The translations under genes were made by a program, and so were the position numbers. The notes beneath the pieces are model-generated. The model was given only the letters and a program-made list of their open reading frames with translations, ran no database searches and had not been told where the DNA came from. Source: Massiliimalia timonensis (GTDB lineage: Bacteria > Bacillota > Clostridia > Oscillospirales > Ruminococcaceae). From it: a DNA stretch of 64,000 bases. The stretch covers positions 310,001 through 374,000 of the forward strand of contig NZ_FYDD01000002.1 in assembly GCF_900186585.1 (NCBI RefSeq), written 5' to 3'. Positions 1-9,432 of the stretch are shown piece after piece (the first letter of the stretch is position 1; every line of letters starts with the position of its first letter).

Positions 1-2295
1 TTGCAGCAGGCTATGGCTGGCGATAAGCAGATCTTTTTGACTGCACAGAAAGATGTGTTAGTAGACGACCCAAAGGAAAAGGACCTTTATGCGGTAGGGG
101 TCGTTGCGGTGATCAAGCAGATGCTCAAAGGGCAGGAGGGCGTTGTCCATGTGATGGTGGAAGGCTTGTACCGCGCCAAAATGGTGGAGCTTTTGGAAGA
201 AAGCCCCGCGCTGGTCGCAGAGGTGAAAGAAATACCGGTGTCCAAGCGGCGTACAGTCGCTGTAGAAGAGATGGAAGCGATGATGCGGGTGATAAAATCC
301 CTGTTTGAAAGCTACAGCCTTTTAGTGCCGAAGATGTCTAAGGAGATTATTTTGGAGGCGCTGGGGCAGGATACGGCAGAGGGATTGTTTGAATCCGTGG
401 TATATAACATCATGCTCCCCTTTGAGGACCGCCAGCTTTTGCTGGAGGCGAACAGCAGTTACAAGCGGTTAAAGCTTTTATCCGAGGTGCTGCAAAGGGA
501 AAGCCAGGTACTGGCCCTGGAGCGGAATATTTACGAGCAGGTCAAAGAACAGATGGATAAAAACCAGCGGGATTACTTTTTGCGGGAACAGCTGCGGGTG
601 ATTTCGAACGAACTGGGAGAAACAGACGACGCGCGGGAAGACATTGAAACCCTGATGGACCAGATCTCGGCGATCGAGCATATTTCGGATGACGACCGGG
701 AAAAATTATACAAAGAAGCAGACCGGCTTGCCAAATGCCCGCCCCAGTCTCAGGAAGCGAATGTGATCCGTACCTATCTGGAGACCTGTTTGGAGCTTCC
801 TTGGGACAACGTTACCAAGGATACATTAGATCTAAAGCGTGCCCAACGGATTTTGAACCAGGATCATTATGGGCTGGACAAAGTGAAGGAACGCATTTTG
901 GAGATCCTGGCAGTGCGCAAGCTTTCCCCAGAGATGAAAGGGCAGATCATCTGCTTAGTCGGGCCTCCGGGTGTGGGGAAAACCTCGATTGGCAGAAGCA
1001 TTGCCCGTACAATGGGCCGGGAATATGTCCGCCTGTCCTTGGGCGGCGTGCGGGATGAATCGGATATCCGCGGGCACCGCAAAACCTATGTGGGCGCGAT
1101 GCCGGGCCGGATCATCAACGCCTTAAAGCAGGCGAAGGTGCGCAATCCGCTGATTTTGCTGGATGAGATCGACAAAATGGGGGCTGATTTTAAAGGGGAT
1201 CCCTCCGCCGCGATGCTGGAGGTGCTGGACAGCGAACAGAACAGTACTTTCCGCGACCATTACATAGAACTGCCGTTTGATCTAAGTGAGGTGCTGTTTA
1301 TTACAACGGCGAATGACCTGTCGACCATCCCAGCGCCGCTTTTGGACCGGATGGAGGTCATTGAATTATCCTCCTATACCCGTGAAGAAAAATTCCAGAT
1401 CGCCAAAAAATACCTAGTCCCAAAACAGGTGAAAAAACACGGTCTGACCGCCAAAGACATTTCCTTTGGGCAGGAAGGCGTTTACACCCTGATAGACCGG
1501 TACACCCGCGAAGCCGGAGTGCGGAAGCTGGAACGTGCGGTCGCTTCTGTTTGCAGGAAAACGGCAAAGAAAAAGCTTTCTGACGGATTTAAAAAGGTGA
1601 CAGTGAACGCCAAAGCGCTGGAAGAAATGCTGGGACCGAAAAAATACGCGGTGACACAAGCGGCACAGGAAGACCGTGTTGGAGCGGTAACTGGGCTGGC
1701 ATGGACTTCTGTCGGCGGGGAAACACTGGAGATCGAAGTCGGCGTTTACGAGGGCACCGGAAAAATCCAGATCACCGGGAATTTGGGTACTGTGATGCAG
1801 GAATCGGCAAAAATTGCCGTGAGTTATGTCCGGGGAATCGCCAAGGAGTATGGGATTCCGGCTGATTTTTATAAGACGATGGACATCCATATCCATGCGC
1901 CGGAAGGGGCTGTTCCGAAAGATGGGCCGTCTGCCGGGGTAACGATGACGACGGCGCTTGTTTCCGCCCTTTCCGGGATTCCGGTACGCCATGACGTGGC
2001 TATGACAGGGGAGATTTCCCTGCGTGGGCGGGTCATGCAGATCGGCGGGCTGAAAGAAAAATCGATTGCGGCATTCCGGGCAGGGATTCACACGGTGGTG
2101 ATCCCGCAGGAAAACAAGCCGGATATTGCTGAATTTGACGAAACCATCCAAAAGGGTCTGCATTTTGTTCCGGTACGGACGATCCGCGAGGTGCTGGACG
2201 TTGCTTTGACACAACCAGAAAAACCGCAGGAAACACTTCCTGATTTGGTGATGCTGGGCGCGGAGCCGGAAGCAGTACCGGTGATTTCCTGCTAA
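1..2295 (+). CDS. lon: ATP-dependent protease Lon, 5' end outside window
   Basis: This is the ATP-dependent serine protease that degrades misfolded and regulatory proteins in the cytoplasm. The window opens inside the gene, so the leading TTG is not the start; by family length a few dozen N-terminal residues are missing. Numbered from base 1, the Walker A motif GPPGVGKT is at residues 321-328, a Walker B LLDEIDKM follows, and the C-terminal protease domain carries the catalytic Ser in PKDGPSAG (S644) and Lys in GGLKEK (K687), the usual 43 residues apart. The N-terminal substrate-binding domain and coiled coil precede the AAA+ module. It lies 11 bp upstream of engB, a gene order common in Bacillota, so the two are probably cotranscribed. 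Confidence 0.98.
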   Translation: MQQAMAGDKQIFLTAQKDVLVDDPKEKDLYAVGVVAVIKQMLKGQEGVVHVMVEGLYRAKMVELLEESPALVAEVKEIPVSKRRTVAVEEMEAMMRVIKSLFESYSLLVPKMSKEIILEALGQDTAEGLFESVVYNIMLPFEDRQLLLEANSSYKRLKLLSEVLQRESQVLALERNIYEQVKEQMDKNQRDYFLREQLRVISNELGETDDAREDIETLMDQISAIEHISDDDREKLYKEADRLAKCPPQSQEANVIRTYLETCLELPWDNVTKDTLDLKRAQRILNQDHYGLDKVKERILEILAVRKLSPEMKGQIICLVGPPGVGKTSIGRSIARTMGREYVRLSLGGVRDESDIRGHRKTYVGAMPGRIINALKQAKVRNPLILLDEIDKMGADFKGDPSAAMLEVLDSEQNSTFRDHYIELPFDLSEVLFITTANDLSTIPAPLLDRMEVIELSSYTREEKFQIAKKYLVPKQVKKHGLTAKDISFGQEGVYTLIDRYTREAGVRKLERAVASVCRKTAKKKLSDGFKKVTVNAKALEEMLGPKKYAVTQAAQEDRVGAVTGLAWTSVGGETLEIEVGVYEGTGKIQITGNLGTVMQESAKIAVSYVRGIAKEYGIPADFYKTMDIHIHAPEGAVPKDGPSAGVTMTTALVSALSGIPVRHDVAMTGEISLRGRVMQIGGLKEKSIAAFRAGIHTVVIPQENKPDIAEFDETIQKGLHFVPVRTIREVLDVALTQPEKPQETLPDLVMLGAEPEAVPVISC

Positions 2296-2306
2296 AGGAG
2301 GAACCT

Positions 2307-2900
2307 ATGAACTTTAACCAGGCGGAATTTCTCACTTCTTATGGATTGTCTAGCCAGCTTCCCAAAAGCGATGAGTTGGAATTTGCCTTTGCCGGGCGCT
2401 CTAATGTGGGAAAATCCTCTTTGATCAACAAGCTGTTTAACCGGAAAGCGTTGGCCAAGGTATCGGCTGTGCCGGGAAAAACAGCGACCATTAACTTTTA
2501 TCGGGTAGAGAATGTCCACTTTGTGGATTTGCCCGGATATGGATATGCCAAGGTGGCAAAATCTGAAAAGGAGCGCTGGGCGGCGCTGATTGAAAAATAT
2601 TTTGGGGATGACCGCAATTTAGGGCTGGTTTTCCAGCTGGTGGACATGCGCCATCCGCCCACAAAACTGGATATTGACATGACAAATTACCTGATCGAAT
2701 GCGAGCTTCCGTTTGCGGTGGTGCTTACCAAGGCGGATAAATTAAATAAGACGCAGACCAAAGAACGTTTGGCAGCAATCCGAAAGGAGCTGCCGTACGG
2801 GGAGCAGCTCACCATCCTTCCCTGTTCTTCCCAAACAGGGGCTGGGATTGAAGAGATGAGGAAATTGATCGAGGAGATCGTCAGTCAGGAAATGGACTGA
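2307..2900 (+). CDS. engB: Ribosome biogenesis GTPase EngB/YsxC
   Basis: This is a TRAFAC-class GTPase needed for assembly of the large ribosomal subunit. The 197-residue length is normal for the family. The G1 motif GRSNVGKS is at residues 30-37, followed by the G3 motif DLPGYG and the G4 motif TKAD. The start follows a perfect AAAGGAGG site seven bases upstream and lies just after the lon stop, so it is read as part of a lon-engB operon. Nothing unusual is seen. Confidence 0.97.
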   Translation: MNFNQAEFLTSYGLSSQLPKSDELEFAFAGRSNVGKSSLINKLFNRKALAKVSAVPGKTATINFYRVENVHFVDLPGYGYAKVAKSEKERWAALIEKYFGDDRNLGLVFQLVDMRHPPTKLDIDMTNYLIECELPFAVVLTKADKLNKTQTKERLAAIRKELPYGEQLTILPCSSQTGAGIEEMRKLIEEIVSQEMD

Positions 2901-2929
2901 CGGATAATATAAGGAAAGGGGAGAGGTAG

Positions 2930-4228
2930 ATGTTTGTATCAAGCAATTTAAGCGTTGGGAAAAACGGGCATCTGGTTTTTGCAGGCGTGGACACTGTCAG
3001 CCTGGCTGAAGAATACGGTACGCCGCTTTATGTGATGGATGAAGCGATGATCCGCACCAATATGGGGCAGTTTCGGGATTCTGTGGAGCAGTATTACCAT
3101 GGCGGGGGGCTGGTATGCTATGCTTCCAAAGCGTTTTCCTGCAAGGAGATCTACCGGATCGCAAAGTCCGAACAGATTGGAATCGACGTGGTGTCGATCG
3201 GGGAGCTGTATACCGCGATGAGTGTGGAATTTCCGGCGGAAAAGATCTGCTATCACGGGAACAACAAGACCGAAGAAGAACTGAATTTAGCAATCGAATA
3301 CGGGGTGGGCTGGATCGTTGCAGACAGCTTCAGCGAGCTTGAACTGCTGAACCGGATCGCTGGGGAACAGCGCAAAAATGTGAAAGTCCTGCTTCGTCTG
3401 ACACCGGGAATCGAAGCACATACGCACAGCTTTATCCAAACCGGCCAAATCGACTCAAAGTTCGGGTTTACTATCCAGTTCGGCACTGCTATGGAGGCGG
3501 TAAAGCAAGCGCTTGCCCTGCCCAATCTTCTGCTGGACGGGGTGCATTGCCACATCGGCTCCCAGATTTTTGAGATCGACCCATTCGTCCATGCCGCAGA
3601 AGTAATACTTTCTTTTATTGCTCAGGTAAAAGACGAATTGGGATATGAATTGCATACGATGAACCTTGGAGGCGGATTCGGCATCCGGTATGTACCGGCC
3701 GACCAGCCGGCGGCTTACCGTTCCTATATGGAACAGGTGTCCAAAAAGGTAAAAGAGATCGTAGCTGAAAAGGGGTTAACGCTGCCCTTTATCATTCTGG
3801 AGCCGGGACGCTCTATCGTAGGGGCGGCGGGAATCACATTGTACCGCGTCGGCGGAATCAAAGAGATCCCGGGTGTGCGGAAATATGTTTCTGTAGACGG
3901 CGGTATGACCGATAACCCGCGGTATGCTTTATACGGGTCGGAATATGACTTTATTTTGGCGAATAAGGCCGGGGAAGAAAAGGTGGATACGGTCACCGTT
4001 GCCGGGCGCTGCTGTGAAAGCGGCGACCTGCTGGGAAAAGATGTGGCGCTGCAAAATGCCCAGATCGGGGATATTTTAGCTTCCTGCGCGACCGGGGCTT
4101 ATAATTATTCCATGGCTTCTCACTATAACCGGGTCAGAAAACCGGCAGTCGTGATGCTCCGTGATGAAAAAGCCCGCCTGATCGTCCGGCGGGAGACCCT
4201 GAACGATTTGATCTCCTGTGATCTGTAG
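2930..4228 (+). CDS. lysA: Diaminopimelate decarboxylase
   Basis: This PLP enzyme (fold type III) decarboxylates meso-diaminopimelate to L-lysine, the last step of lysine synthesis. The 432-residue protein shows the PLP-binding lysine in CYASKAFSC (K67), the HCHIGSQ motif, the glycine-rich GGGFG phosphate-binding segment, EPGRS, and the C-terminal GRCCESGD motif that forms the active site across the dimer. A GGGGAGAGG ribosome site precedes the ATG. The gene is 29 bp downstream of engB and is probably read with it; no other lysine genes are nearby. Confidence 0.96.
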   Translation: MFVSSNLSVGKNGHLVFAGVDTVSLAEEYGTPLYVMDEAMIRTNMGQFRDSVEQYYHGGGLVCYASKAFSCKEIYRIAKSEQIGIDVVSIGELYTAMSVEFPAEKICYHGNNKTEEELNLAIEYGVGWIVADSFSELELLNRIAGEQRKNVKVLLRLTPGIEAHTHSFIQTGQIDSKFGFTIQFGTAMEAVKQALALPNLLLDGVHCHIGSQIFEIDPFVHAAEVILSFIAQVKDELGYELHTMNLGGGFGIRYVPADQPAAYRSYMEQVSKKVKEIVAEKGLTLPFIILEPGRSIVGAAGITLYRVGGIKEIPGVRKYVSVDGGMTDNPRYALYGSEYDFILANKAGEEKVDTVTVAGRCCESGDLLGKDVALQNAQIGDILASCATGAYNYSMASHYNRVRKPAVVMLRDEKARLIVRRETLNDLISCDL

Positions 4229-4241
4229 GGAGGAAAAGGCG

Positions 4242-4535
4242 ATGGCAGTGTATGTGATTGCAGCCGTATTTTTGTTGCTGTCCTTTCCCTTGCTTTTTGG
4301 GAAAGGAAGCTGGCTGATTGCCGGCTACAATACTGCTTCTGAAAAAGAAAGACGAAAATATGATGAAAAAAAGCTGTGCCGTACCATGGGCGTTTTCCTG
4401 TTATTCGTGGGAGGCATCATTTTGGCAATAGCGTTGGCTGACACCCTGTGGTTCGCGGTCTTATCTGGGGCTGTGATCTGTGCGGCGGTTATTGTACTGC
4501 TGATTTACGCAAATATTGGCTGTAAAAGAAAATAG
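4242..4535 (+). CDS. DUF3784-type small membrane protein
   Basis: The 97-residue protein has three hydrophobic segments: one at the N-terminus, then a conserved loop with GKGSWLIAGYNT and a following KYDEKKLCR segment, then two closely spaced helices. This order is typical of the DUF3784 family, whose function is unknown. The ATG at 4242 is preferred over an upstream in-frame ATG at 4218 because AGGGAGG lies eight bases before it and the upstream one is inside lysA. It follows the lysA stop by 13 bp and is the last gene before a strong terminator. Confidence 0.8.
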   Translation: MAVYVIAAVFLLLSFPLLFGKGSWLIAGYNTASEKERRKYDEKKLCRTMGVFLLFVGGIILAIALADTLWFAVLSGAVICAAVIVLLIYANIGCKRK

Positions 4536-4543
4536 ACAGGCCT

Positions 4544-4585
4544 TTCAAAAAAGCCGGACGGGGAACCCCGCCCGGCTTTTTTGAA
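4544..4585 (+). terminator. Intrinsic terminator after the lon-lysA run
   Basis: A long hairpin has arms at 4544-4557 and 4572-4585 with a GC-rich upper stem, and a run of six T in the descending arm. It separates the housekeeping genes from the next promoter. Confidence 0.88.
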
Positions 4586-4602
4586 AATGATTGAAAAAAC
4601 AC

Positions 4603-4631
4603 TTGACGGATCTGGAAAAGGAGCGTATAAT
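4603..4631 (+). promoter_or_regulatory. Sigma-A type promoter for the symporter gene
   Basis: TTGACG at 4603-4608 and TATAAT at 4626-4631 are separated by 17 bp, close to the consensus. It sits between the upstream terminator and the symporter. Confidence 0.88.
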
Positions 4632-4645
4632 AAATTCTAGTCGCT

Positions 4646-4665
4646 TTAATGAGTAAAATCATTAA
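4646..4665 (+). promoter_or_regulatory. Possible operator just downstream of the promoter
   Basis: The inverted repeat TTAATGA-N6-TCATTAA begins about 15 bp after the -10 element, a position where a repressor could block transcription. It could also be a short mRNA hairpin. No regulator gene is adjacent. Confidence 0.35.
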
Positions 4666-4719
4666 GAAGCAAAAGCATAAAAGCTTTAAAGTGATAAACT
4701 GAGGAGATGAGGGGCGAAG

Positions 4720-6252
4720 ATGAGTACCTGGATTATTTTGATCGTATACCTGGCCGTAATGATTGGGATCGGGGTATATTGCAAACAAAGAACGAAAAGC
4801 GTGTCAGAATTTGTGCTGGGCGGGAGAAGCCTGGGCCCATGGTTTACTGCCTTTGCTTATGGAACGTCCTATTTCTCTGCGGTAGTATTTATTGGATATG
4901 CGGGGCAATTTGGCTGGTCTTACGGCTTGGCCTCCACCTGGATCGGGATCGGGAACGCCCTGCTGGGGAGCCTACTTGCGTGGGTGATATTGGGTAAACG
5001 GACGCGGATGATGTCAAAGCATCTGGAAGCGACCACCATGCCGGAATTTTTTGAGCGCCGGTTTGGCTCGAAAAAGCTGAAAACAGTCGCCGCACTGATC
5101 GTATTTATCTTTTTGATTCCTTATACCGCTTCTGTTTACAACGGCCTATCCCGGCTGTTCAGCATGGCGTTTGGGTTTGATTACGCCTACTGCATCATCG
5201 CCATGGCAGTGATTACTGCGATTTATGTAATTTTAGGCGGATACATGGCAACTGCGATCAACGATTTTATACAGGGGATCATTATGCTGGCCGGTATTGT
5301 CGCCGTTGTGTTCTTTGCTTTGGAGGAAAAGGGCGGATTATTTACCGCGGTCACAAGCCTGTCGAAGGTTTCTGATACCGGGGTTCCTCAGGGTAGTCTG
5401 AGTTCTATTTTGGGACCGGATCCCATCAACCTTCTGGGAGTCATCATCCTCACCTCACTGGGTACATGGGGGCTTCCGCAGATGGTGCAGAAGTTCTACG
5501 CCATTAAAGACAATTCCGCGATCCGCAGGGGAACGATCATCTCCACGGTGTTCGCATTGGTGGTTGCGGGCGGAAGCTACTTTTTGGGCGGATTTGGCCG
5601 GATCTTTGTCAGTGAATTGGAATTGGGCAGCAACGGAAAGCCTGTTTATGATGCCATCATTCCCGCTTTGCTGGAATCGGCTTTGCCGGATATTCTGATC
5701 GGGATCGTGGTGGTGTTGGTGCTGTCGGCCTCCATGTCCACCCTTTCTTCGCTGGTGCTGACCTCCAGCGCTACACTGACGATCGACCTGATCAAGCCCC
5801 TGTGCAAGAGGTTGCGGGAAGATCGGACTGTATTCATTATGCGGGTGTTCATTGCGGTATTTTTGGTGATCTCTGTGGTGATTGCGCTCAACCCGAACGC
5901 TTACATCACAACATTGATGTCCATTTCCTGGGGCGCTTTGGCCGGCGCATTTTTGGCACCGTTCTTATATGGGCTGTTTTTCCGAAAAACGACGGTGGCG
6001 GCGGTTTGGGCTTCCTTTATCGCTGGGGTTGGAATTACGGTGGCACACATGGTGCTGTTCAGCTTGGGGTGGTTCCCGGAACTGGTAGAAGCAGTACAGG
6101 GTTTGGGCTGGAAGCTGAATATCCTGTCGCCGATCAATGCAGGCGCATTTGCCATGCTGTTTGGGCTGGTACTGGTGCCAGTGGTCAGCAGATTTACCAA
6201 AAAGCCGGATCAGGCTTTAGTAGACAACGCTTTTGCGGCGTATCAAAAATAG
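4720..6252 (+). CDS. Sodium:solute symporter (SSS family), substrate possibly an aromatic acid
   Basis: This is a 510-residue polytopic membrane protein with about 13 hydrophobic segments. It shows SSS-family features: an N-terminal segment ending in FVLGGRSLGPWFTAFAYG and the FSAVVFIGYAG stretch near the sodium site. The family couples inward sodium flow to uptake of proline, pantothenate, sugars or organic acids, and the sequence alone does not name the substrate. The downstream genes for arylacetate-CoA ligase and indolepyruvate oxidoreductase suggest an aryl acid or aromatic amino acid, which is inference from context. It has its own strong promoter and terminator, so its expression can be separate from paaK. 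Confidence 0.85.
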   Translation: MSTWIILIVYLAVMIGIGVYCKQRTKSVSEFVLGGRSLGPWFTAFAYGTSYFSAVVFIGYAGQFGWSYGLASTWIGIGNALLGSLLAWVILGKRTRMMSKHLEATTMPEFFERRFGSKKLKTVAALIVFIFLIPYTASVYNGLSRLFSMAFGFDYAYCIIAMAVITAIYVILGGYMATAINDFIQGIIMLAGIVAVVFFALEEKGGLFTAVTSLSKVSDTGVPQGSLSSILGPDPINLLGVIILTSLGTWGLPQMVQKFYAIKDNSAIRRGTIISTVFALVVAGGSYFLGGFGRIFVSELELGSNGKPVYDAIIPALLESALPDILIGIVVVLVLSASMSTLSSLVLTSSATLTIDLIKPLCKRLREDRTVFIMRVFIAVFLVISVVIALNPNAYITTLMSISWGALAGAFLAPFLYGLFFRKTTVAAVWASFIAGVGITVAHMVLFSLGWFPELVEAVQGLGWKLNILSPINAGAFAMLFGLVLVPVVSRFTKKPDQALVDNAFAAYQK

Positions 6253-6257
6253 AATGG

Positions 6258-6287
6258 AAAAAGGCGGATTTTCTTTTCCGCCTTTTT
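6258..6287 (+). terminator. Intrinsic terminator after the symporter
   Basis: An 11-bp stem with arms 6258-6268 and 6277-6287 ends in five T. The next promoter begins only five bases further on. Confidence 0.88.
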
Positions 6288-6291
6288 GCTA

Positions 6292-6320
6292 TTGAATAAA
6301 AAAAGGGAATCGTTTATAAT
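6292..6320 (+). promoter_or_regulatory. Promoter for the paaK-iorAB-ACT operon
   Basis: TTGAAT at 6292-6297 and TATAAT at 6315-6320 are 17 bp apart. An AGGAG ribosome site and ATG follow within 35 bp. Confidence 0.85.
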
Positions 6321-6348
6321 TGTAAGGGTAGAAATAGGAGAGAATGCT

Positions 6349-7650
6349 ATGTTTTTTCAAAAAGAAATAGAAACGATGGGCAGAAAAGAACTGGAAGCGC
6401 TCCAGTTGGAACGACTGAAATGGACGGTGGACTACTGCTACCGCAACGTCCCTTTCTATACAAAACGGCTGGACGAAGCCGGGGTGACTGCCGAGAAGAT
6501 CAAATCTCTCAAGGATATCCAGTACATACCAATGACTACTAAGGCGGACCTGCGGGATAATTATCCGTTTGGTCTGTTTGCGGTGCCCAAAAAAGAGCTG
6601 GTGCGGATCCATGCATCTTCCGGTACTACTGGGAAACCGACTGTAGTGGGTTATACCCGCAAGGATTTGGACATGTGGTCCGACTGTATGGCACGCTTAG
6701 TGATGGCGGCTGGTGCAACTGCGGAGGACGTGGTCCAGATCTCGTTTGGGTACGGCATGTTTACTGGAGCCTTGGGACTGCACTACGGCTTGGAAAAAAT
6801 CGGGGCGACCGTTGTCCCGAACTCCAGCGGAAATACCGAAAAGGCACTGATGTATATGCGCGACTTCGGTACTACTGCGTTGGTGGCCACTCCGTCTTAT
6901 GCGCTGTATATGGCCGAGGTGGCGAAAGAACTGGATTACCCGATGAGCGATTACCATTTAAGGCTGGGGCTGTTTGGCTCTGAAGGCTGTACACCGGAGA
7001 TGCGCTGGCAGATCGAAGCGGCATGGGGATTGTTTGCCACGGATAACTATGGCATGAGTGAGCTGATGGGACCAGGCGTATCCGGAGAATGTTCTGAACG
7101 CGACGGCCTGCATTTTAATGAAGACTACTTTCTGCCAGAAATTATCAATCCGGAAACCGGGGAAGTGCTGGAGCCGGGCGAATCCGGGGAATTGGTCATC
7201 ACTCCGCTTACCAAAGAAGGGATCCCTCTTCTGCGGTACCGCACCCGTGACATTACCCGTCTAAATTACGAGCCGTGCCGCTGCGGGCGTACCCACGTCC
7301 GGATGGACAAGGTACAAGGACGAAGCGACGACATGCTGAAGATCAGGGGTGTGAACGTATTCCCGTCCCAGATCGAAAGCGTTTTGGTCACCATCCCGCA
7401 GATCAGCCCGCACTATCAGCTGATCGTACGCCGGGAAGGCTTTACCGATACATTGGAGGTAAAATCCGAACTGGAAAACCGCAATTTGCTGGACAGCTTT
7501 GTAAAGATCCAGGAATTGCAGGGTGTGATCAAGCACAAATTGCAGACCGTTTTGGGGATTCAATGTAAGGTTTCTCTGGTTGGTCCCAAAACCTTGCAGC
7601 GCTTTGAGGGAAAAGCACAACGGATTGTAGACTTAAGAAACCAGAAATAA
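6349..7650 (+). CDS. paaK: Phenylacetate/arylacetate-CoA ligase (AMP-forming)
   Basis: This adenylate-forming ligase converts an arylacetate such as phenylacetate or indoleacetate, with ATP and CoA, to the aryl-acetyl-CoA. The 433 residues match the usual PaaK length. The P-loop HASSGTTGKPTVV, the LFGSEGCTPEMR and NYGMSELMGPG motifs, the YRTRDITRL adenylation motif and the C-terminal hinge RSDDMLKIRGVNVFPSQIE are all present. The ATG at 6349 is chosen because an AGGAG site lies eight bases before it; in-frame upstream codons lie over the promoter. The next gene starts 42 bp downstream, and clustering with iorAB links it to arylpyruvate/aryl-acetyl-CoA chemistry. Confidence 0.93.
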   Translation: MFFQKEIETMGRKELEALQLERLKWTVDYCYRNVPFYTKRLDEAGVTAEKIKSLKDIQYIPMTTKADLRDNYPFGLFAVPKKELVRIHASSGTTGKPTVVGYTRKDLDMWSDCMARLVMAAGATAEDVVQISFGYGMFTGALGLHYGLEKIGATVVPNSSGNTEKALMYMRDFGTTALVATPSYALYMAEVAKELDYPMSDYHLRLGLFGSEGCTPEMRWQIEAAWGLFATDNYGMSELMGPGVSGECSERDGLHFNEDYFLPEIINPETGEVLEPGESGELVITPLTKEGIPLLRYRTRDITRLNYEPCRCGRTHVRMDKVQGRSDDMLKIRGVNVFPSQIESVLVTIPQISPHYQLIVRREGFTDTLEVKSELENRNLLDSFVKIQELQGVIKHKLQTVLGIQCKVSLVGPKTLQRFEGKAQRIVDLRNQK

Positions 7651-7692
7651 AAATGCGGAATACCGTTTGAAGTGATAGAAAGGATCATGATG

Positions 7693-9432
7693 ATGGAAAA
7701 AAAGTTATTGATTGGCAATGAAGCGGTAGCGCGCGGCCTGTATGAGGGCGGCTGTCGGGTGATTTCAAGCTATCCGGGAACGCCGAGCACGGAGATCACT
7801 GAATGTGCCGCGACCTATGACGATATGTACAGCGAATGGGCGCCGAATGAAAAGGTGGCGGCCGAGGTCGCGATCGGCGCGGCGATTGCCGGGGCGCGTT
7901 CTTTCTGCGGGATGAAGCACGTTGGCTTAAACGTTGCCGCGGATCCGCTGTTTACCGCCTCCTACACCGGCGTAAACGCGGGGATGGTGCTTGCGGTCGC
8001 AGACGACCCGGGCATGCATTCCTCCCAAAACGAACAGGATTCCCGCCACTATGCGAAAGCTTCTAAAGTGATGATGCTGGAACCGGCTGACTCTGCGGAA
8101 TGTCTTTCCTTTGCCAAGATGGCGTTTGAGCTTTCAGAGCAGTTTGATACGCCGGTGATTCTGCGCTTGACAACACGGATCGCGCACTCCCGCAGCTTAG
8201 TTGAACTAGGGGAACGGGTAGACAACGGCGTAAGGGAATATAAAAAGGACCCGCAGAAATATGTGATGATGCCAGGGATGGCAAAGGTGCGCCACGTTGT
8301 GGTGGAAGACCGCATCCAGAAGCAGATCGCTTGGGCGGAAACTGCGCCGATCAACAAGGTGGAATACCACGACACCAAGATCGGGGTCATCACTTCCGGG
8401 ATCTGCTATCAATATGCCAAGGAAGCGCTGGGCGACAAGGCCTCTTACCTAAAACTGGGCTGTGTGTACCCGCTGCCTGTAAAACTGATCCAGGATTTTG
8501 CCGCAAAGTGCGACAAGGTTTATGTTGTGGAAGAACTGGACCCATTTTTAGAAGAGCACTGCAAGCAGATCGGCGTTACTGTGATCGGGAAAGACGCCTT
8601 CACCCTGCAGGGAGAATACTTCCAGAGCCTGGTGAAACAGGTGATTTTGGGAGAGGCTACCCAAAGCATCTCCACTGATTTGGAGATCCCGCCGCGGCCG
8701 CCGGTGCTTTGCGCAGGATGTCCGCACCGGGGACTGTATTATGCGCTGAAAAAATTAAAGGTGACAGTCAGCGGGGACATCGGCTGTTATACGCTGGGCG
8801 CTTTACAGCCGCTTGCTATGATGGATACCTGTGTTTGCATGGGGGCCTCTGTTTCCGGCCTGCACGGGCGGAACAAAGCAAACACGGCCAATGAAAAGAA
8901 TTCTGTAGCTGTGATCGGGGATTCCACCTTTATGCATTCCGGCGTGACCGGGCTGATCAATATTGCCTATAACCAGAGCAATTCTACGGTGATCATTTTG
9001 GATAACAGCATTACCGGCATGACTGGACATCAGGAAAACCCGACCACCGGGAAGACCATCAAGGGCGACCCGACCACCGCGGTCAGCTTGGAAAAGCTTG
9101 CTGAAGCGGTAGGGATCCGCCGTGTTCGTGTAGTAGACCCGTACAATTTAAAAGAAACCGAAACCGTGATCCGGGAAGAGCTGGCGGCCGAAGAACCGTC
9201 TGTTGTGATTTCCCGCCGTCCTTGCGTGCTGTTAAAGAATGTGAAGCACAACCCTCCGTTCCAGGTAAATAAAGATAAGTGCACAGGCTGTAAGATGTGC
9301 ATGAAGATCGGCTGTCCGGCGATCAGCTTTAAGGATGGCAAATCGCAGATCGACTTTACCCAGTGCGTAGGCTGTAACGTATGTACGCAGCTGTGCCACT
9401 TTAACGCGATTGAAGGAGGAAACCAGGAATGA
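7693..9432 (+). CDS. iorA: Indolepyruvate:ferredoxin oxidoreductase, alpha subunit
   Basis: The large subunit of an oxygen-sensitive, thiamine-diphosphate enzyme that interconverts aryl pyruvates plus CoA with aryl-acetyl-CoA, CO2 and reduced ferredoxin. Of about 580 residues, the N-terminal half is the pyrimidine-binding TPP domain (SSYPGTPSTEITE near the start). The C-terminal half has the TPP/Mg site (GDIGCYTLG and GDSTFMHSG). Two ferredoxin-type [4Fe-4S] motifs close the protein: CTGCKMCMKIGCP beginning at C530, and CVGCNVCTQLC. Three ATGs occur in a row at 7687-7695; the third has the best spacing from the AGAAAGGA site. Its stop overlaps the iorB start by four bases, indicating translational coupling. 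Confidence 0.95.
   Translation: MEKKLLIGNEAVARGLYEGGCRVISSYPGTPSTEITECAATYDDMYSEWAPNEKVAAEVAIGAAIAGARSFCGMKHVGLNVAADPLFTASYTGVNAGMVLAVADDPGMHSSQNEQDSRHYAKASKVMMLEPADSAECLSFAKMAFELSEQFDTPVILRLTTRIAHSRSLVELGERVDNGVREYKKDPQKYVMMPGMAKVRHVVVEDRIQKQIAWAETAPINKVEYHDTKIGVITSGICYQYAKEALGDKASYLKLGCVYPLPVKLIQDFAAKCDKVYVVEELDPFLEEHCKQIGVTVIGKDAFTLQGEYFQSLVKQVILGEATQSISTDLEIPPRPPVLCAGCPHRGLYYALKKLKVTVSGDIGCYTLGALQPLAMMDTCVCMGASVSGLHGRNKANTANEKNSVAVIGDSTFMHSGVTGLINIAYNQSNSTVIILDNSITGMTGHQENPTTGKTIKGDPTTAVSLEKLAEAVGIRRVRVVDPYNLKETETVIREELAAEEPSVVISRRPCVLLKNVKHNPPFQVNKDKCTGCKMCMKIGCPAISFKDGKSQIDFTQCVGCNVCTQLCHFNAIEGGNQE

Noticed and set aside
1414-2214. 266-codon minus-strand frame opposite lon
   Set aside because: It lies wholly opposite the conserved lon protease domain, has no recognisable motif and no ribosome site.
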